Shown: positions 51,303 to 59,943, counted from the first letter of the stretch. The stretch is 64,000 bases of DNA from Actinacidiphila glaucinigra (GCF_900188405.1 NZ_FZOF01000004.1:372001-436000); one strand, 5' to 3'. The notes: a model not told the origin generated them from the letters alone. A program made the numbers and translations.

Positions 51303-52630
51303 CCGCACCCGCGCTCGACCCCGAAGCCCTGCGTCGGCGGGCGCTGGACGCCCTGACCACCGCGCGTGAGCGCACCCGGGCGCTCACCACGTGCGTCGAC
51401 GACCGTGAACTCACCGCGCAGCACTCCCCGTTGATGTCGCCCCTGGTGTGGGACCTGGCCCACATCGGCAACCAGGAGGAGCAGTGGCTGCTGCGGAACG
51501 TCGGCGGCCGTGAGGCCCTGCGGCCCGACATCGACCCGATCTACGACGCCTTCGAGCACCCGCGCTCGGAGCGCCCCACGCTGCCGCTGCTGCCGCCCGC
51601 GGAGGCGCACGCCTACGCGGCCGAGGTGCGCGGCAGGGTGCTGGACATCCTGGAGCGGGCCCCCCTGCACGGCTCTCCGCTGACCGACGCGGCCTTCGCC
51701 TTCGGCATGATCGCCCAGCACGAACAGCAGCACGACGAGACGATGCTGATCACCCATCAGCTGCGTCGCGGCCCGGTGGCCCTGACCGCGCCCCCGCCGC
51801 CGCCCGCACCCGCGGACACGGCGCTGCTGCCGGCCGAGGTCCTGGTGCCCGGCGGTCCGTTCACCATGGGCACCTCGACCGAGCCGTGGTCGCTGGACAA
51901 CGAACGCCCCTCGCACCTGCGCGAGGTGGCGCCGTTCTTCATCGACACCGTGCCGGTGAGCAACGGCGCGTACCTCGCCTTCGTCGAGGACGGCGGCTAC
52001 GAGGACGAGCGCTGGTGGACCCCGGCCGGCTGGGCGCACGTCCGCGAGCACGGCCTGGCCGCCCCGCTGTTCTGGCACCGGGAGGGCGGTGCGTGGCTGC
52101 GCCGCCGCTTCGGGGTGACCGAGCCGGTGCCGCGCGAGGAGCCCGTGCTGCACGTGTGCTGGTACGAGGCCGACGCGTACGCCCGCTGGGCCGGGCGCCG
52201 GCTGCCCACCGAGACGGAGTGGGAGAAGGCGGCCCGGCACGACCCGGCGACCGGGCGCTCCCGCCGCTACCCGTGGGGCGACGCCGACCCCGGCCCGGAG
52301 CACGCCAACCTCGGCCAGCGGTACCTGCAGCCGGCCCCGGTCGGCAGCTACCCGGCCGGTGCCTCGCCGCTGGGCGTACGGCAGCTGGTCGGTGACGTGT
52401 GGGAGTGGACGGCGAGCGACTTCCTGCCGTATCCGGGCTTCGCCCCGTTCCCGTACAAGGAGTACTCGGAGGTCTTCTTCGGCCCCGACCACAAGGTGCT
52501 GCGCGGCGGTTCCTTCGCCGTGGACCGGGTGGCCTGCCGGGGCACGTTCCGCAACTGGGACTACCCGGTCCGGCGGCAGATCTTCTCCGGATTCCGCACC
52601 GCCCGCGACGCCCGCCCGGAGCAGGTGTGA
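51299..52630 (+). CDS. egtB: Hercynine sulfoxide synthase EgtB
   Basis: A 443-residue non-haem iron enzyme joining hercynine (N-trimethylhistidine) with gamma-Glu-Cys and O2 to give the sulfoxide. The N-terminal DinB-like domain carries the iron triad: a His in WDLAHIGNQEE and His141-x3-His145-x-Glu in QHEQQHDE. The C-terminal FGE-sulfatase domain (~175-440) shows GGPFTMGT, RRLPTETEWEKAAR and VLRGGSFA. GTG 51299 has AAGGAG 8 nt upstream. Operon with egtA, C and D. Confidence 0.95.
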   Translation: MTAPALDPEALRRRALDALTTARERTRALTTCVDDRELTAQHSPLMSPLVWDLAHIGNQEEQWLLRNVGGREALRPDIDPIYDAFEHPRSERPTLPLLPPAEAHAYAAEVRGRVLDILERAPLHGSPLTDAAFAFGMIAQHEQQHDETMLITHQLRRGPVALTAPPPPPAPADTALLPAEVLVPGGPFTMGTSTEPWSLDNERPSHLREVAPFFIDTVPVSNGAYLAFVEDGGYEDERWWTPAGWAHVREHGLAAPLFWHREGGAWLRRRFGVTEPVPREEPVLHVCWYEADAYARWAGRRLPTETEWEKAARHDPATGRSRRYPWGDADPGPEHANLGQRYLQPAPVGSYPAGASPLGVRQLVGDVWEWTASDFLPYPGFAPFPYKEYSEVFFGPDHKVLRGGSFAVDRVACRGTFRNWDYPVRRQIFSGFRTARDARPEQV

Positions 52631-52658
52631 GGGCCCCGGGCAGACGGGGGCGCGGCTG

Positions 52659-53414
52659 ATGTGCCGGCACCTGGCGTACGTCGGGCCGCCCGTCGCGCTC
52701 CGCGAACTCGTCATCGACCCGCCGCACTCCCTGTACCGCCAGTCGTGGGCGCCGCGCCGGCAGAAGTACGGCACGGTCAACGCCGACGGCTTCGGCCTGG
52801 GCTGGTACGCGGACGGGGACCCGCTGCCCGCGCGCTACCGGCGCGCCGGGCCGATCTGGGACGACCCGTCCTTCGCGGACGTGTGCCGGGTGACGCGCTC
52901 CGGCGCGCTGCTCGGCGCGGTCCGCGACATCACCGAGGGCTCGGTGGCCGACGAGTCCGCCGCCGCCCCGTACACGGCGGGCCGCTGGCTGTTCAGCCAC
53001 AACGGCGCGCTGCTCGGCTGGCCGCACTCGGTCGCCGAGGCGGCCCGCACCCTGCCCCCCGAGGAGCTGCTGACCCTGGAGGCACGCTGCGACTCGGCCC
53101 TGGCCTGGGCGCTGACCCTGCACCGGCTGCGGGCCGGCGCCCCGGCGGACGAGGCGCTCGCCGAAACCGTCGGCCGGCTGGCCGCGCTGACCCCCGACTC
53201 ACGGCTCAACTTCCTGCTGACCGACGGCCTGGCGATCGCCGGCACCGCCTGGGGCGACACGCTCTGGTACCTGGACACGCCCGGCCGCTCCCTCGTCGTG
53301 GCCTCCGAGCCGTACGACGACAGTCCGCGCTGGACCGAGGTCCCCGACCGCCACCTGCTCTACGGCGATCCCACCGAGGTCCTGCTGATCCCGCTCAAGG
53401 AGCCGCACCTGTGA
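52659..53414 (+). CDS. egtC: Gamma-glutamyl hercynylcysteine sulfoxide hydrolase EgtC
   Basis: A 251-residue class II glutamine amidotransferase-type hydrolase that removes the gamma-glutamyl group. The nucleophile is Cys2 after Met removal (MCRHLAYVG), and NADGFGLGWY and LFSHNGALLGW are the matching Ntn motifs. ATG 52659 is 28 nt after egtB. The stop codon overlaps the egtD GTG (GTGA). Confidence 0.95.
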   Translation: MCRHLAYVGPPVALRELVIDPPHSLYRQSWAPRRQKYGTVNADGFGLGWYADGDPLPARYRRAGPIWDDPSFADVCRVTRSGALLGAVRDITEGSVADESAAAPYTAGRWLFSHNGALLGWPHSVAEAARTLPPEELLTLEARCDSALAWALTLHRLRAGAPADEALAETVGRLAALTPDSRLNFLLTDGLAIAGTAWGDTLWYLDTPGRSLVVASEPYDDSPRWTEVPDRHLLYGDPTEVLLIPLKEPHL

Positions 53415-54373
53415 GCCCGTTCACCCTCACCCGCACCCTGCCCGCCGACGCCACCGCGGCCGCGCTGCGCGCCGACGTGGCCCACGGGCTGACCCGCAGC
53501 CCCAAGCAGCTCCCGCCCAAGTGGTTCTACGACGCCCGTGGCAGCGAGCTGTTCGAGGAGATCACCCGGCTGCCCGAGTACTACCCGACCCGCGCCGAGC
53601 GGGAGATCCTGCACGCGCGGGCGCCGGAGATCGCCAAGGCGACCGGTGCCCGCACGCTGGTCGAGCTGGGTTCCGGCTCCTCGGAGAAGACCCGGCTGCT
53701 GATCGGCGCGCTGGGCGGGCCGCTGACGTACGTGCCGATCGACGTCAGCGAGTCCGCACTCACCGGTGCGGGCGAGGCCCTGCTCGCCGACCACCGGGAC
53801 CTGTCCGTGCACGCGCTCGTCGCCGACTTCCAGCACGGGCTCGCCCTGCCGGAGACACCCGGCCCCCGGCTGGTCGCCTTCCTCGGCGGCACGATCGGCA
53901 ACCTCCTGCCGCAGGAGCGGGCCCGCTTCCTGTCCTCGGTCCGCGCGCTGCTCTCCCCGGGCGACGCGCTGCTCCTCGGCACCGACCTGGTCAAGGACGA
54001 GACGACGCTGGTGGCGGCGTACGACGACGCGCAGGGCGTCACGGCCGCCTTCAACAAGAACGTCCTGTCGGTCATCGACCGCGAGCTCGGCGCGGACTTC
54101 CACCCGGACGACTTCGACCACGTCGCCGTCTGGGACCGCGAGCAGGAGTGGATCGAGATGCGCCTGCGGGCGCGCGCCGACGTGACCGTGAAGGTCCCCG
54201 CGCTCGACCTGTCCGTGGACTTCACGCGCGGAGAGACGATGCGCACCGAGGTCTCCGCCAAGTTCCGCGAGGAGGGCGTGCGGGCCGAGCTGGCCGCCGC
54301 CGGTCTCGCCCTGCGGCACTGGTGGACCGACACCGAGGGCCGGTTCGCCCTGTCGCTGGCCTTCCCCGCCTGA
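53411..54373 (+). CDS. egtD: L-histidine N-alpha-methyltransferase EgtD
   Basis: A 320-residue SAM-dependent enzyme that trimethylates histidine to hercynine, the first committed step. It has KWFYDARGSELFEEITRLPEYYPTRAE (core LFEEITRLPEYYPTR), the SAM loop LVELGSGSSEKT, FLGGTIGNL and the histidine-binding region NKNVLSVIDRELGADF (core NVLSVIDRELG). GTG start overlapping egtC. Terminated by a 12-bp hairpin. The PLP lyase EgtE is not in the cluster. Confidence 0.95.
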   Translation: MSPFTLTRTLPADATAAALRADVAHGLTRSPKQLPPKWFYDARGSELFEEITRLPEYYPTRAEREILHARAPEIAKATGARTLVELGSGSSEKTRLLIGALGGPLTYVPIDVSESALTGAGEALLADHRDLSVHALVADFQHGLALPETPGPRLVAFLGGTIGNLLPQERARFLSSVRALLSPGDALLLGTDLVKDETTLVAAYDDAQGVTAAFNKNVLSVIDRELGADFHPDDFDHVAVWDREQEWIEMRLRARADVTVKVPALDLSVDFTRGETMRTEVSAKFREEGVRAELAAAGLALRHWWTDTEGRFALSLAFPA

Positions 54374-54385
54374 TCCGTGCGCGTC

Positions 54386-54422
54386 CGCGGTGGCCGGTCC
54401 CGAACGGGGGCCGGCCACCGCG
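54386..54422 (+). terminator. Terminator of the egtABCD operon
   Basis: CGCGGTGGCCGG (54386-54397) pairs perfectly with CCGGCCACCGCG (54411-54422). An inner CCC/GGG pairing shortens the loop. It begins 13 nt after the egtD stop. Confidence 0.85.
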
Positions 54423-54547
54423 CCGGTTCCTCCGGGCCCCGGCCAGATCCTTCACGCGTGAAGCACCCGCCGCGAAGCAGTGCGGGCGCCTGATGCCCGC
54501 AGGTCGGCGCGGGGACAGCCGGTCCGTCGCCGTGCCGTGACGACGCG

Positions 54548-54602
54548 TACGATCATGCGGACGCCGCCGGAGCCGCCGGCGTACGGAGGAAGGACGACTC
54601 GC
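54548..54602 (+). promoter_or_regulatory. Promoter and SD of the MarR gene at 54603
   Basis: TACGAT (54548-54553) fits a -10 box. The downstream leader contains GGAGGAAGGA about 8 nt before GTG 54603, which decides that start over an in-frame ATG at 54555. Confidence 0.45.
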
Positions 54603-55106
54603 GTGGAGGACGCCGTCGCGACGGTGCTGCGCCAGTGGCAGGACGTCTACCCCGATCTGGACTTCGGGCCGGTCGCCGTGATCGGCAGGCTGAACCGCTG
54701 CGCCGCACTGCTGCAGCAGGTCACCGAGACGCCCCTGGGCCGCGAGGGCCTCACCCGCCCGGAGTACGACGTCCTCATCGCCCTGCGCCGGGTCGGCGGC
54801 GAACTGACACCGGGCCGGCTGGCCCGGGAGACCTTCGCCTCGGGGGCCGCGGTCACCAAGCGGATCAAGCTGCTGGAGGAGCGCGGCCTGGTGGCCCGCC
54901 GCCCGGACGGCCGCGACCGCCGGGTCTCCCACCTGCGGCTCACCGAGGAGGGCCTGGCGCTCGTCGACCGCGTACTGCCCGAGCAGCTCGCCTACGAGAC
55001 CGGGCTGGTGTCCGGGCTCCCGGAGGCCCGCCGCGAGGAGCTGGCGGGCATCCTGGGCGAGCTCCTGCTGCTGCTCGAAGGCCGCTTGGGCGCGCTTTCC
55101 GGGTGA
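54603..55106 (+). CDS. MarR-family regulator
   Basis: A 167-residue winged-helix regulator: LTRPEYDVLIALRRVGGELTPGRLARETFASGAAVTKRIKLLEERGLVARRPDGRDRRVSHLRLT contains the HTH and wing (core DGRDRRVSHLRLT), and the C-terminal helix runs LGELLLLLEGRLG. The ligand is unknown. It lies between the egt operon and the ols-like genes; which of them, if any, it controls cannot be read. Confidence 0.88.
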   Translation: MEDAVATVLRQWQDVYPDLDFGPVAVIGRLNRCAALLQQVTETPLGREGLTRPEYDVLIALRRVGGELTPGRLARETFASGAAVTKRIKLLEERGLVARRPDGRDRRVSHLRLTEEGLALVDRVLPEQLAYETGLVSGLPEARREELAGILGELLLLLEGRLGALSG

Positions 55107-55193
55107 AGCGGGCGGCCCTCGGACCCACGGCACCGGCACTTCAGCGAGCGCACATCTGCGCTCTCCGTCAACGACACGCCAAGGCAAGGCCGC

Positions 55194-55220
55194 GACGGGA
55201 CATCTAAGGGTGTCCCCGTC
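55194..55220 (+). terminator. Hairpin between MarR and olsB-like genes
   Basis: GACGGGACA (55194-55202) and TGTCCCCGTC (55211-55220) pair with one bulged base. It could end the MarR transcript or be the olsB leader. Confidence 0.5.
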
Positions 55221-55242
55221 CCCCTGACCAGGGAATCGCGCC

Positions 55243-56025
55243 ATGACCGCTTCGTACGAACTCGCTCCCGTCGTCGACACCCCGATTGACCGGCCCCGCT
55301 ATTCGGTGAGCCTCGCCCAGGACGAGGCCGAGGTGCGGGCCGCGCAGCGTCTGCGGCACCAGGTGTTCGCCGGGGAGATGGGGGCCGTGCTGGACACCCC
55401 CGAGCCGGGCCTGGACGTCGACGCCCTCGACGCCTACTGCGACCACCTGCTGGTGAAGGAGGACCTCACCGGTGAGGTCGTCGGCACCTACCGGCTGCTC
55501 ACCCCCGCCAACGCCCGCCGCGCCGGCCGCACCTACTCCGAGTCCGAGTTCGACCTGAGCCGGCTCGCCCCGATCCAGCACGACATGGTCGAGGTGGGCC
55601 GCTCGTGCGTGCACCCCGCCCACCGTGACGGGGCCGTCGTCGCCCTGATGTGGGGCGGCATCACCCGCTACATGGCGACCACCGGCCACAACTGGGTGGC
55701 CGGCTGCTGCTCGGTGGAACTGAACGACGGCGGCACGATGGCGGCCGGCGTGTGGGACCGGGTCTCCGCCAAGAACCTGGCCCCCGAGGAGTACCGGGTC
55801 TCCCCGCTCCGCCCCTGGGACCCGACGGGCATCGCCCGCCCGGCCCGCACCACGCTGCCCGCGCTGCTCCGCGGCTACCTGCGGCTGGGCGCCTGGGTGT
55901 GCGGCGAGCCCGCCCACGACCCGGACTTCGGCGTCGCCGACCTGTTCATCCTGCTCTCGCTGGAGCGCACCGACGAGCGCTACCTGCGCCACTTCGGCGC
56001 CCTCGGCTCACTCGGGTCGGTCTGA
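55243..56025 (+). CDS. olsB: OlsB-like ornithine N-acyltransferase (GNAT fold)
   Basis: A 260-residue acyltransferase expected to transfer a 3-hydroxyacyl chain from ACP to the alpha-amino group of ornithine, giving lyso-ornithine lipid. It is similar to OlsB/hemolysin-type GNATs: RAAQRLRHQVFAGEMGA, GTYRLLTP, ESEFDLSRLAPIQHDMVEVGRSCVHPAHRDGAVVALMWGGI (core VEVGRSCVHPAHR) and GCCSVELNDGG. ATG 55243 has AGGGA 8 nt upstream. The acyltransferase gene follows after one base, as in olsBA operons. Confidence 0.85.
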   Translation: MTASYELAPVVDTPIDRPRYSVSLAQDEAEVRAAQRLRHQVFAGEMGAVLDTPEPGLDVDALDAYCDHLLVKEDLTGEVVGTYRLLTPANARRAGRTYSESEFDLSRLAPIQHDMVEVGRSCVHPAHRDGAVVALMWGGITRYMATTGHNWVAGCCSVELNDGGTMAAGVWDRVSAKNLAPEEYRVSPLRPWDPTGIARPARTTLPALLRGYLRLGAWVCGEPAHDPDFGVADLFILLSLERTDERYLRHFGALGSLGSV

Positions 56026-56026
56026 G

Positions 56027-56923
56027 ATGGCCACGACGTGGTGGTCGCCGGTCTCGTCCTGCACCCCGCAGGCGTGCGTGACCGGCGACGGTCCGGTGGT
56101 GGGCCGGGTCCGGCGGCTGCTGCGGTACGCCGCCGCGGTGGCGGTGCTGTTCTTCGGCATCGCGCTGTCGGTGCCGGTCGGCGCGCTGTGCGGGCCGGCG
56201 AGGCGCGAGCGGCTGATCCGGCGGTGGACCCGCTCCGTGGTGGCGGCCTTCGGCATCCGGGTGCGGCTGCCGGAGCCGGAGCCGCGGGAGCCGGGCCGCG
56301 GCCTGCTGGTGGTCGCCAACCACGTGTCGTGGCTCGACATCCTGCTGATCGCCGCGGTCTTCCCGGGCCGCAACGTCGCCAAGCGGGAGATCCGCGACTG
56401 GCCGGTGATCGGGCGGCTGTGCGTGCGCGGCCGCACGATCTTCATCGACCGCGAGCGGATCCGCTCGCTGCCGGACACGGTGGCCGAGGTCGCGCAGGCG
56501 CTGCGCTCGGGCGCGACGGTGGTGGCCTTCCCCGAGGGCAGCACCTGGTGCGGCCGCGAGGAGGGCCGCTACCGCCGGGCGCTGTTCCAGTCCGCGCTGG
56601 ACGCGGGCGCCGACGTGCAGCCGCTGCTCGTCCGCTACCGGGACGCCGACGGGCGGCCCAGCACCGCGGCGGCGTTCCTCGGCGAGGACACCCTGATGGA
56701 CTCGGTGCGCCGGGTGGTGGCGGCCCGCGGCCTCACCGCGGAGGTGGCGGCGCTCCCCCGCATCGCGGCGGACTCGCTGCCGGACCGGCGTTCGCTGGCG
56801 AGCGCGGCCCACCACGCCCCCGCGCCGCGCCCGGCCGTACCGGTCCAGGCCGTTCCCCACGGGCACGGGACGGGCGTCCTGATCGGCGCGCCCGCCCTCC
56901 GGAGCCGCGACCGGGTCGCCTGA
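56027..56923 (+). CDS. olsA: OlsA-like 1-acyl-glycerol-phosphate/lyso-ornithine lipid acyltransferase
   Basis: A 298-residue membrane-bound PlsC-family acyltransferase. A TM segment (LLRYAAAVAVLFFGIALSVPVGAL) precedes the catalytic NHVSWLD (NHx4D) motif, and the substrate-binding block FPEGSTW lies further on. Beside OlsB, the likely reaction is O-acylation of lyso-ornithine lipid; phosphatidic acid synthesis is an alternative. The C-terminal ~50 residues are Pro/Ala-rich. It starts one base after the olsB stop, so it is translationally coupled. Confidence 0.87.
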   Translation: MATTWWSPVSSCTPQACVTGDGPVVGRVRRLLRYAAAVAVLFFGIALSVPVGALCGPARRERLIRRWTRSVVAAFGIRVRLPEPEPREPGRGLLVVANHVSWLDILLIAAVFPGRNVAKREIRDWPVIGRLCVRGRTIFIDRERIRSLPDTVAEVAQALRSGATVVAFPEGSTWCGREEGRYRRALFQSALDAGADVQPLLVRYRDADGRPSTAAAFLGEDTLMDSVRRVVAARGLTAEVAALPRIAADSLPDRRSLASAAHHAPAPRPAVPVQAVPHGHGTGVLIGAPALRSRDRVA

Positions 56924-56932
56924 CCGCCCGGC

Positions 56933-56945
56933 TGACGGCCCGTCA
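56933..56945. promoter_or_regulatory. Dyad TGACG-GCC-CGTCA
   Basis: Perfect 5-bp arms with a 3-nt centre, 9 nt after the olsA stop and about 155 nt before the protease start. Fourth instance of this dyad in the window. Confidence 0.4.
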
Positions 56946-57033
56946 CCGGACCGCGCCCACCGGCAGCCGCCTCCGGCGCACCGGCCGGGCGCGGTCCGGC
57001 CGTCCCGGCGGTCCGGGGCCCTCTTGTGACCTC

Positions 57034-57099
57034 CCTCTCGAGTCATGACAATGTGCATGCCAAAACCGAAAGAACTTCGGTCTCGAGAGGACCCCCCAC
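57034..57099 (+). promoter_or_regulatory. Dyad-rich leader/promoter of the secreted protease
   Basis: CCTCTCGAG (57034-57042) and CTCGAGAGG (57082-57090) are perfect 9-bp inverted arms 39 nt apart. Between them lie the palindrome GTCATGAC (57042-57049) and a hairpin CCGAA-AGAAC-TTCGG (57066-57080). The right arm contains the SD region (GAGAGGA) of the ATG at 57100. Confidence 0.6.
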
Positions 57100-57969
57100 A
57101 TGAAACGACCTCTCAGAGGATTCTTCGCGGCCGCCCTCGCGGCTCTCGCCGCGATCGCGACCCTCGGCCTGTCCGCCGCCCCCGCCTCGGCTGCCGGCCG
57201 GGACGCCGCGGCGGCGCCGAACGCCGCGGCCGCGGTCACCGTCGACTTCGCCGGGACGGTGTCGCTCAGCAACTGCTCCGGCTCGCTCATCCGCTTCCCG
57301 GGCTCCGCGTCCACCGACCCCGCCCTGGTGCTGTCCAACGGGCACTGCCTGACCAGTGGCTTCCTCGACCCCGGCGAGGTGCTGGTCGATCAGGCGTCCA
57401 CACGTACCTTCGGGCTGCTCAACGCCTCGGGCCGCTCGGTCGCCACGCTGCGCGCCACCAAGCTCGCGTACGCGACCATGACCGACACCGACATCTCGGT
57501 GTACCAGCTGAACCGCACCTACGCGCAGATCCAGTCCTCCTACGGGATCTCCGCGCTGGAGGTCTCCGGCACGCACCCGGTCCAGGGCACGGCCATCAAG
57601 GTCGTCTCCGGCTACTGGAAGACCATCTACAGCTGCAGCATCGACGGCTTCGTCCACCTCCTCAAGGAGGGCGACTGGACCTGGAAGGACTCGGTCCGCT
57701 ACACCTCCTCGTGCAACACCATCGGCGGCACATCGGGTTCGCCCGTCATCGACACCGCGACCGGCAAGGTCGTCGCCATCAACAACACGGGCAACGAGGA
57801 CGGCGGCCGCTGCACCCTCAACAACCCCTGCGAGGTGGACGCGAACGGCACCGTCACCGTCCGCCGGGGCATCAACTACGCCGAGCAGACCTACGGGATC
57901 GGCGCCTGCGTCACCACGGGCAACCGGTTCGACCTCACCCTGCCGGGGTGCACGCTCCCCAAGCCGTGA
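57100..57969 (+). CDS. Secreted trypsin-like serine protease
   Basis: A 289-residue S1-family protease. The signal peptide (RGFFAAALAALAAIATLGLSAAPASA) is cut near residue 32. The triad can be placed as His82 (SNGHC), Asp131 (TDTDIS) and Ser212 (GGTSGSP). The site before Ser212 is Thr instead of the common Asp. Several Cys (in NCSGS, NGHC, YSCSID, SSCNT, GRCTL, NPCE, GACVT, GCTL) suggest disulfides. It degrades extracellular protein. ATG 57100 has GAGAGGA upstream. Convergent with the acyl-CoA ligase with only 7 nt between stops. Confidence 0.92.
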   Translation: MKRPLRGFFAAALAALAAIATLGLSAAPASAAGRDAAAAPNAAAAVTVDFAGTVSLSNCSGSLIRFPGSASTDPALVLSNGHCLTSGFLDPGEVLVDQASTRTFGLLNASGRSVATLRATKLAYATMTDTDISVYQLNRTYAQIQSSYGISALEVSGTHPVQGTAIKVVSGYWKTIYSCSIDGFVHLLKEGDWTWKDSVRYTSSCNTIGGTSGSPVIDTATGKVVAINNTGNEDGGRCTLNNPCEVDANGTVTVRRGINYAEQTYGIGACVTTGNRFDLTLPGCTLPKP

Positions 57970-57976
57970 CCGCGGC

Positions 57977-59800
57977 TCAGCGCCGGTACATCGCCTCGAT
58001 CTCGGCGGCGTAGGCCTCCTCGACCGCCCGGCGCCTGAGCTTGCGCGAGGGGGTGACCAGCCCCCGCTCCTCGGTGAACGAGGCGGCCAGCACGCGGAAC
58101 GAGCGAATCGACTCCGCCCTCGACACCCGCGTGTTGGCCGCCGACACCGCCCTGCGCACCTCGGTCTCCAGGTCCGGGTCGCGCACCAGCTCCTGCAGCC
58201 CGGCCTCGGCCTTGCCGCGCAGCCGGAGCCACTGGGCCGTCGCCTCGGTGTCCAGGGTCACCAGGGCCGTCACATACGGCCGGTCGTTCCCGATGACCAG
58301 GCAGTGCTCGACCAGCGGGTGCTCGCGGACCCGTTCCTCCAGGACGGCCGGGGAGAGGTTCTTGCCGCTGGTGGTGACGATGATCTCCTTCTTGCGGCCG
58401 GTGATCGTCAGATAGCCGTGCTCGTCGAGGAAGCCGAGGTCGCCGGTGTACAGCCAGCCGTCGCGCAGGGCCTGCGCCGTGGCCTCGGAATCGCCGAGGT
58501 AGCCGGAGAAGACCGCCGGGCCGCGCAGCAGGATCTCGCCCTCGTCGGAGATCCGGACCGCCGTCCCGGGCACGGGGTGGCCCACCGTGCCGTAGCGCAC
58601 CCGGCCGGGCGGGTTGGCGGTGGCCGCCGAGGTGGACTCGGTGAGTCCGTAGCCCTCGTACACCGTGACCCCCGCGCCCTCCAGGAACAGCCCGAGCCGC
58701 CGCCCCATGGTGGAGCCGCCGCTCACCGCGTTGCGGACCCGGCCGCCCAGTGCCTCGCGGACCCTGGCGTACACCATCCGGTCGTAGACGCGGTGCAGCA
58801 CGCGCAGCGCCGCGCTCGGGCCCGGGCCGGTGCCCAGCGCACGGCGCTCGCGGGCCTCCGCGAAGCGCACCGCCACGTCCACGGCCTTGTCGAACACCCC
58901 GAGGTGGCCCGCCTCCTCCGCTTTGTCGCGCGCGGAGTTGAAGACCTTCTCGAAGACGTACGGCACGGCGAGCACGAACGTCGGCCGGAACAGCGCCAGG
59001 TCGGGCAGGAGTTCGGCGGCCGTCATCTCCGGCTGGTGGCCCAGTCGCGCCCCGGCCCGCACCGTCGCCACCTGGATCATGCGGCCGAAGACATGGGCCA
59101 GCGGCAGGAAGAGCAGCACGGACGGCTGCGCGGAGGTGCCGCTGTCGAAGACCGGTCGCCAGCCGGCGATGAGGTTGTCGGTCTGGCACATGAAGTTGCC
59201 GTGGGTCAGCACGCAGCCCCGGGGGCGTCCCGTGGTGCCCGAGGTGTAGATCACCGTGGCCACGGCGTCGGGGGTGACCGCGAGCCGGTGCCGGTGGACC
59301 ACGTCCTCCGAGATCCGCTCCCCGTCCGCCACGAGCTGCTTCACCGCTCCGGAGTCCAGTTGCCAGACGCGGGTCACGGCGGGCAGCCGGTCGATCACCG
59401 AGCCCAGCGTCATCGCGTGGTCCTCGTGCTCCAGGACGCAGCCGACGGCGCCGGTGTCGTGGAGGATCCAGCGCAGCTGCTCGGCGGAGGAGGACGGGTA
59501 GACGGGCACCGGCTGGGCCCCGACGGTCCACAGCGCGAAGTCGAAGAGCGTCCACTCGTAGCGGGTGCGCGACATGATCCCCACCCGGTCCCCGAACCGC
59601 ACCCCGTGCGCGAGCAGCCCCTTGGCCAGGGCCATCACCTCGTCGCGGAACTCCGCCGCGGTCACGTCCCGCCAGCGGCCGTCCTCCTTGCGGCCCAGCC
59701 GCACGTCGTCGGGCGCCTGCGCCGCGGTCTCGAACACCACGTCGGCCAGGCCGCCGGCGAGGGTGGCCGGGACCAGCGCGGGCAGACTGAATTCGCGCAC
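57977..59800 (-). CDS. Long-chain fatty acyl-CoA ligase (FadD15-like)
   Basis: A 607-residue adenylate-forming enzyme with P-loop VIYTSGTTGRPRGCVLTH, A5 YGLTESTSAA, A7 WLYTGDLGFLDEHGYL and A8 GRKKEIIVTTSGKNLSP (core GRKKEIIVT), the long linker and C-terminal domain of FadD15/AMP-ligases acting on long chains. GTG 59800 has GAGGTG about 6 nt upstream; the frame is open to 59923 without an SD. A TACGTT box lies about 35 nt upstream in the divergent spacer. It feeds beta-oxidation or lipid synthesis. Confidence 0.92.
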   Translation of the reverse strand: MREFSLPALVPATLAGGLADVVFETAAQAPDDVRLGRKEDGRWRDVTAAEFRDEVMALAKGLLAHGVRFGDRVGIMSRTRYEWTLFDFALWTVGAQPVPVYPSSSAEQLRWILHDTGAVGCVLEHEDHAMTLGSVIDRLPAVTRVWQLDSGAVKQLVADGERISEDVVHRHRLAVTPDAVATVIYTSGTTGRPRGCVLTHGNFMCQTDNLIAGWRPVFDSGTSAQPSVLLFLPLAHVFGRMIQVATVRAGARLGHQPEMTAAELLPDLALFRPTFVLAVPYVFEKVFNSARDKAEEAGHLGVFDKAVDVAVRFAEARERRALGTGPGPSAALRVLHRVYDRMVYARVREALGGRVRNAVSGGSTMGRRLGLFLEGAGVTVYEGYGLTESTSAATANPPGRVRYGTVGHPVPGTAVRISDEGEILLRGPAVFSGYLGDSEATAQALRDGWLYTGDLGFLDEHGYLTITGRKKEIIVTTSGKNLSPAVLEERVREHPLVEHCLVIGNDRPYVTALVTLDTEATAQWLRLRGKAEAGLQELVRDPDLETEVRRAVSAANTRVSRAESIRSFRVLAASFTEERGLVTPSRKLRRRAVEEAYAAEIEAMYRR

Positions 59801-59930
59801 GCGGGCACCTCGCGGGGTCGGGGCGGGCGGAGAAGCGTAACGTAACGGATCTCTCACGCACTGTCGGCCGACGGCCGGTGATCGTCCCGCTTCTTCACCA
59901 AACCTCCCCCGGCGAGAGATCATGGATACA

Positions 59931-59943
59931 GGAGGTGACCTCC
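59931..59943 (+). promoter_or_regulatory. Perfect SD inside a palindrome at the start codon
   Basis: GGAGGTGACCTCC (59931-59943) is a 6-1-6 palindrome that directly abuts ATG 59944. Its left arm with the preceding A reads AGGAGGTGA, nearly the full anti-SD complement of 16S rRNA. Folding would hide the SD. Confidence 0.6.
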
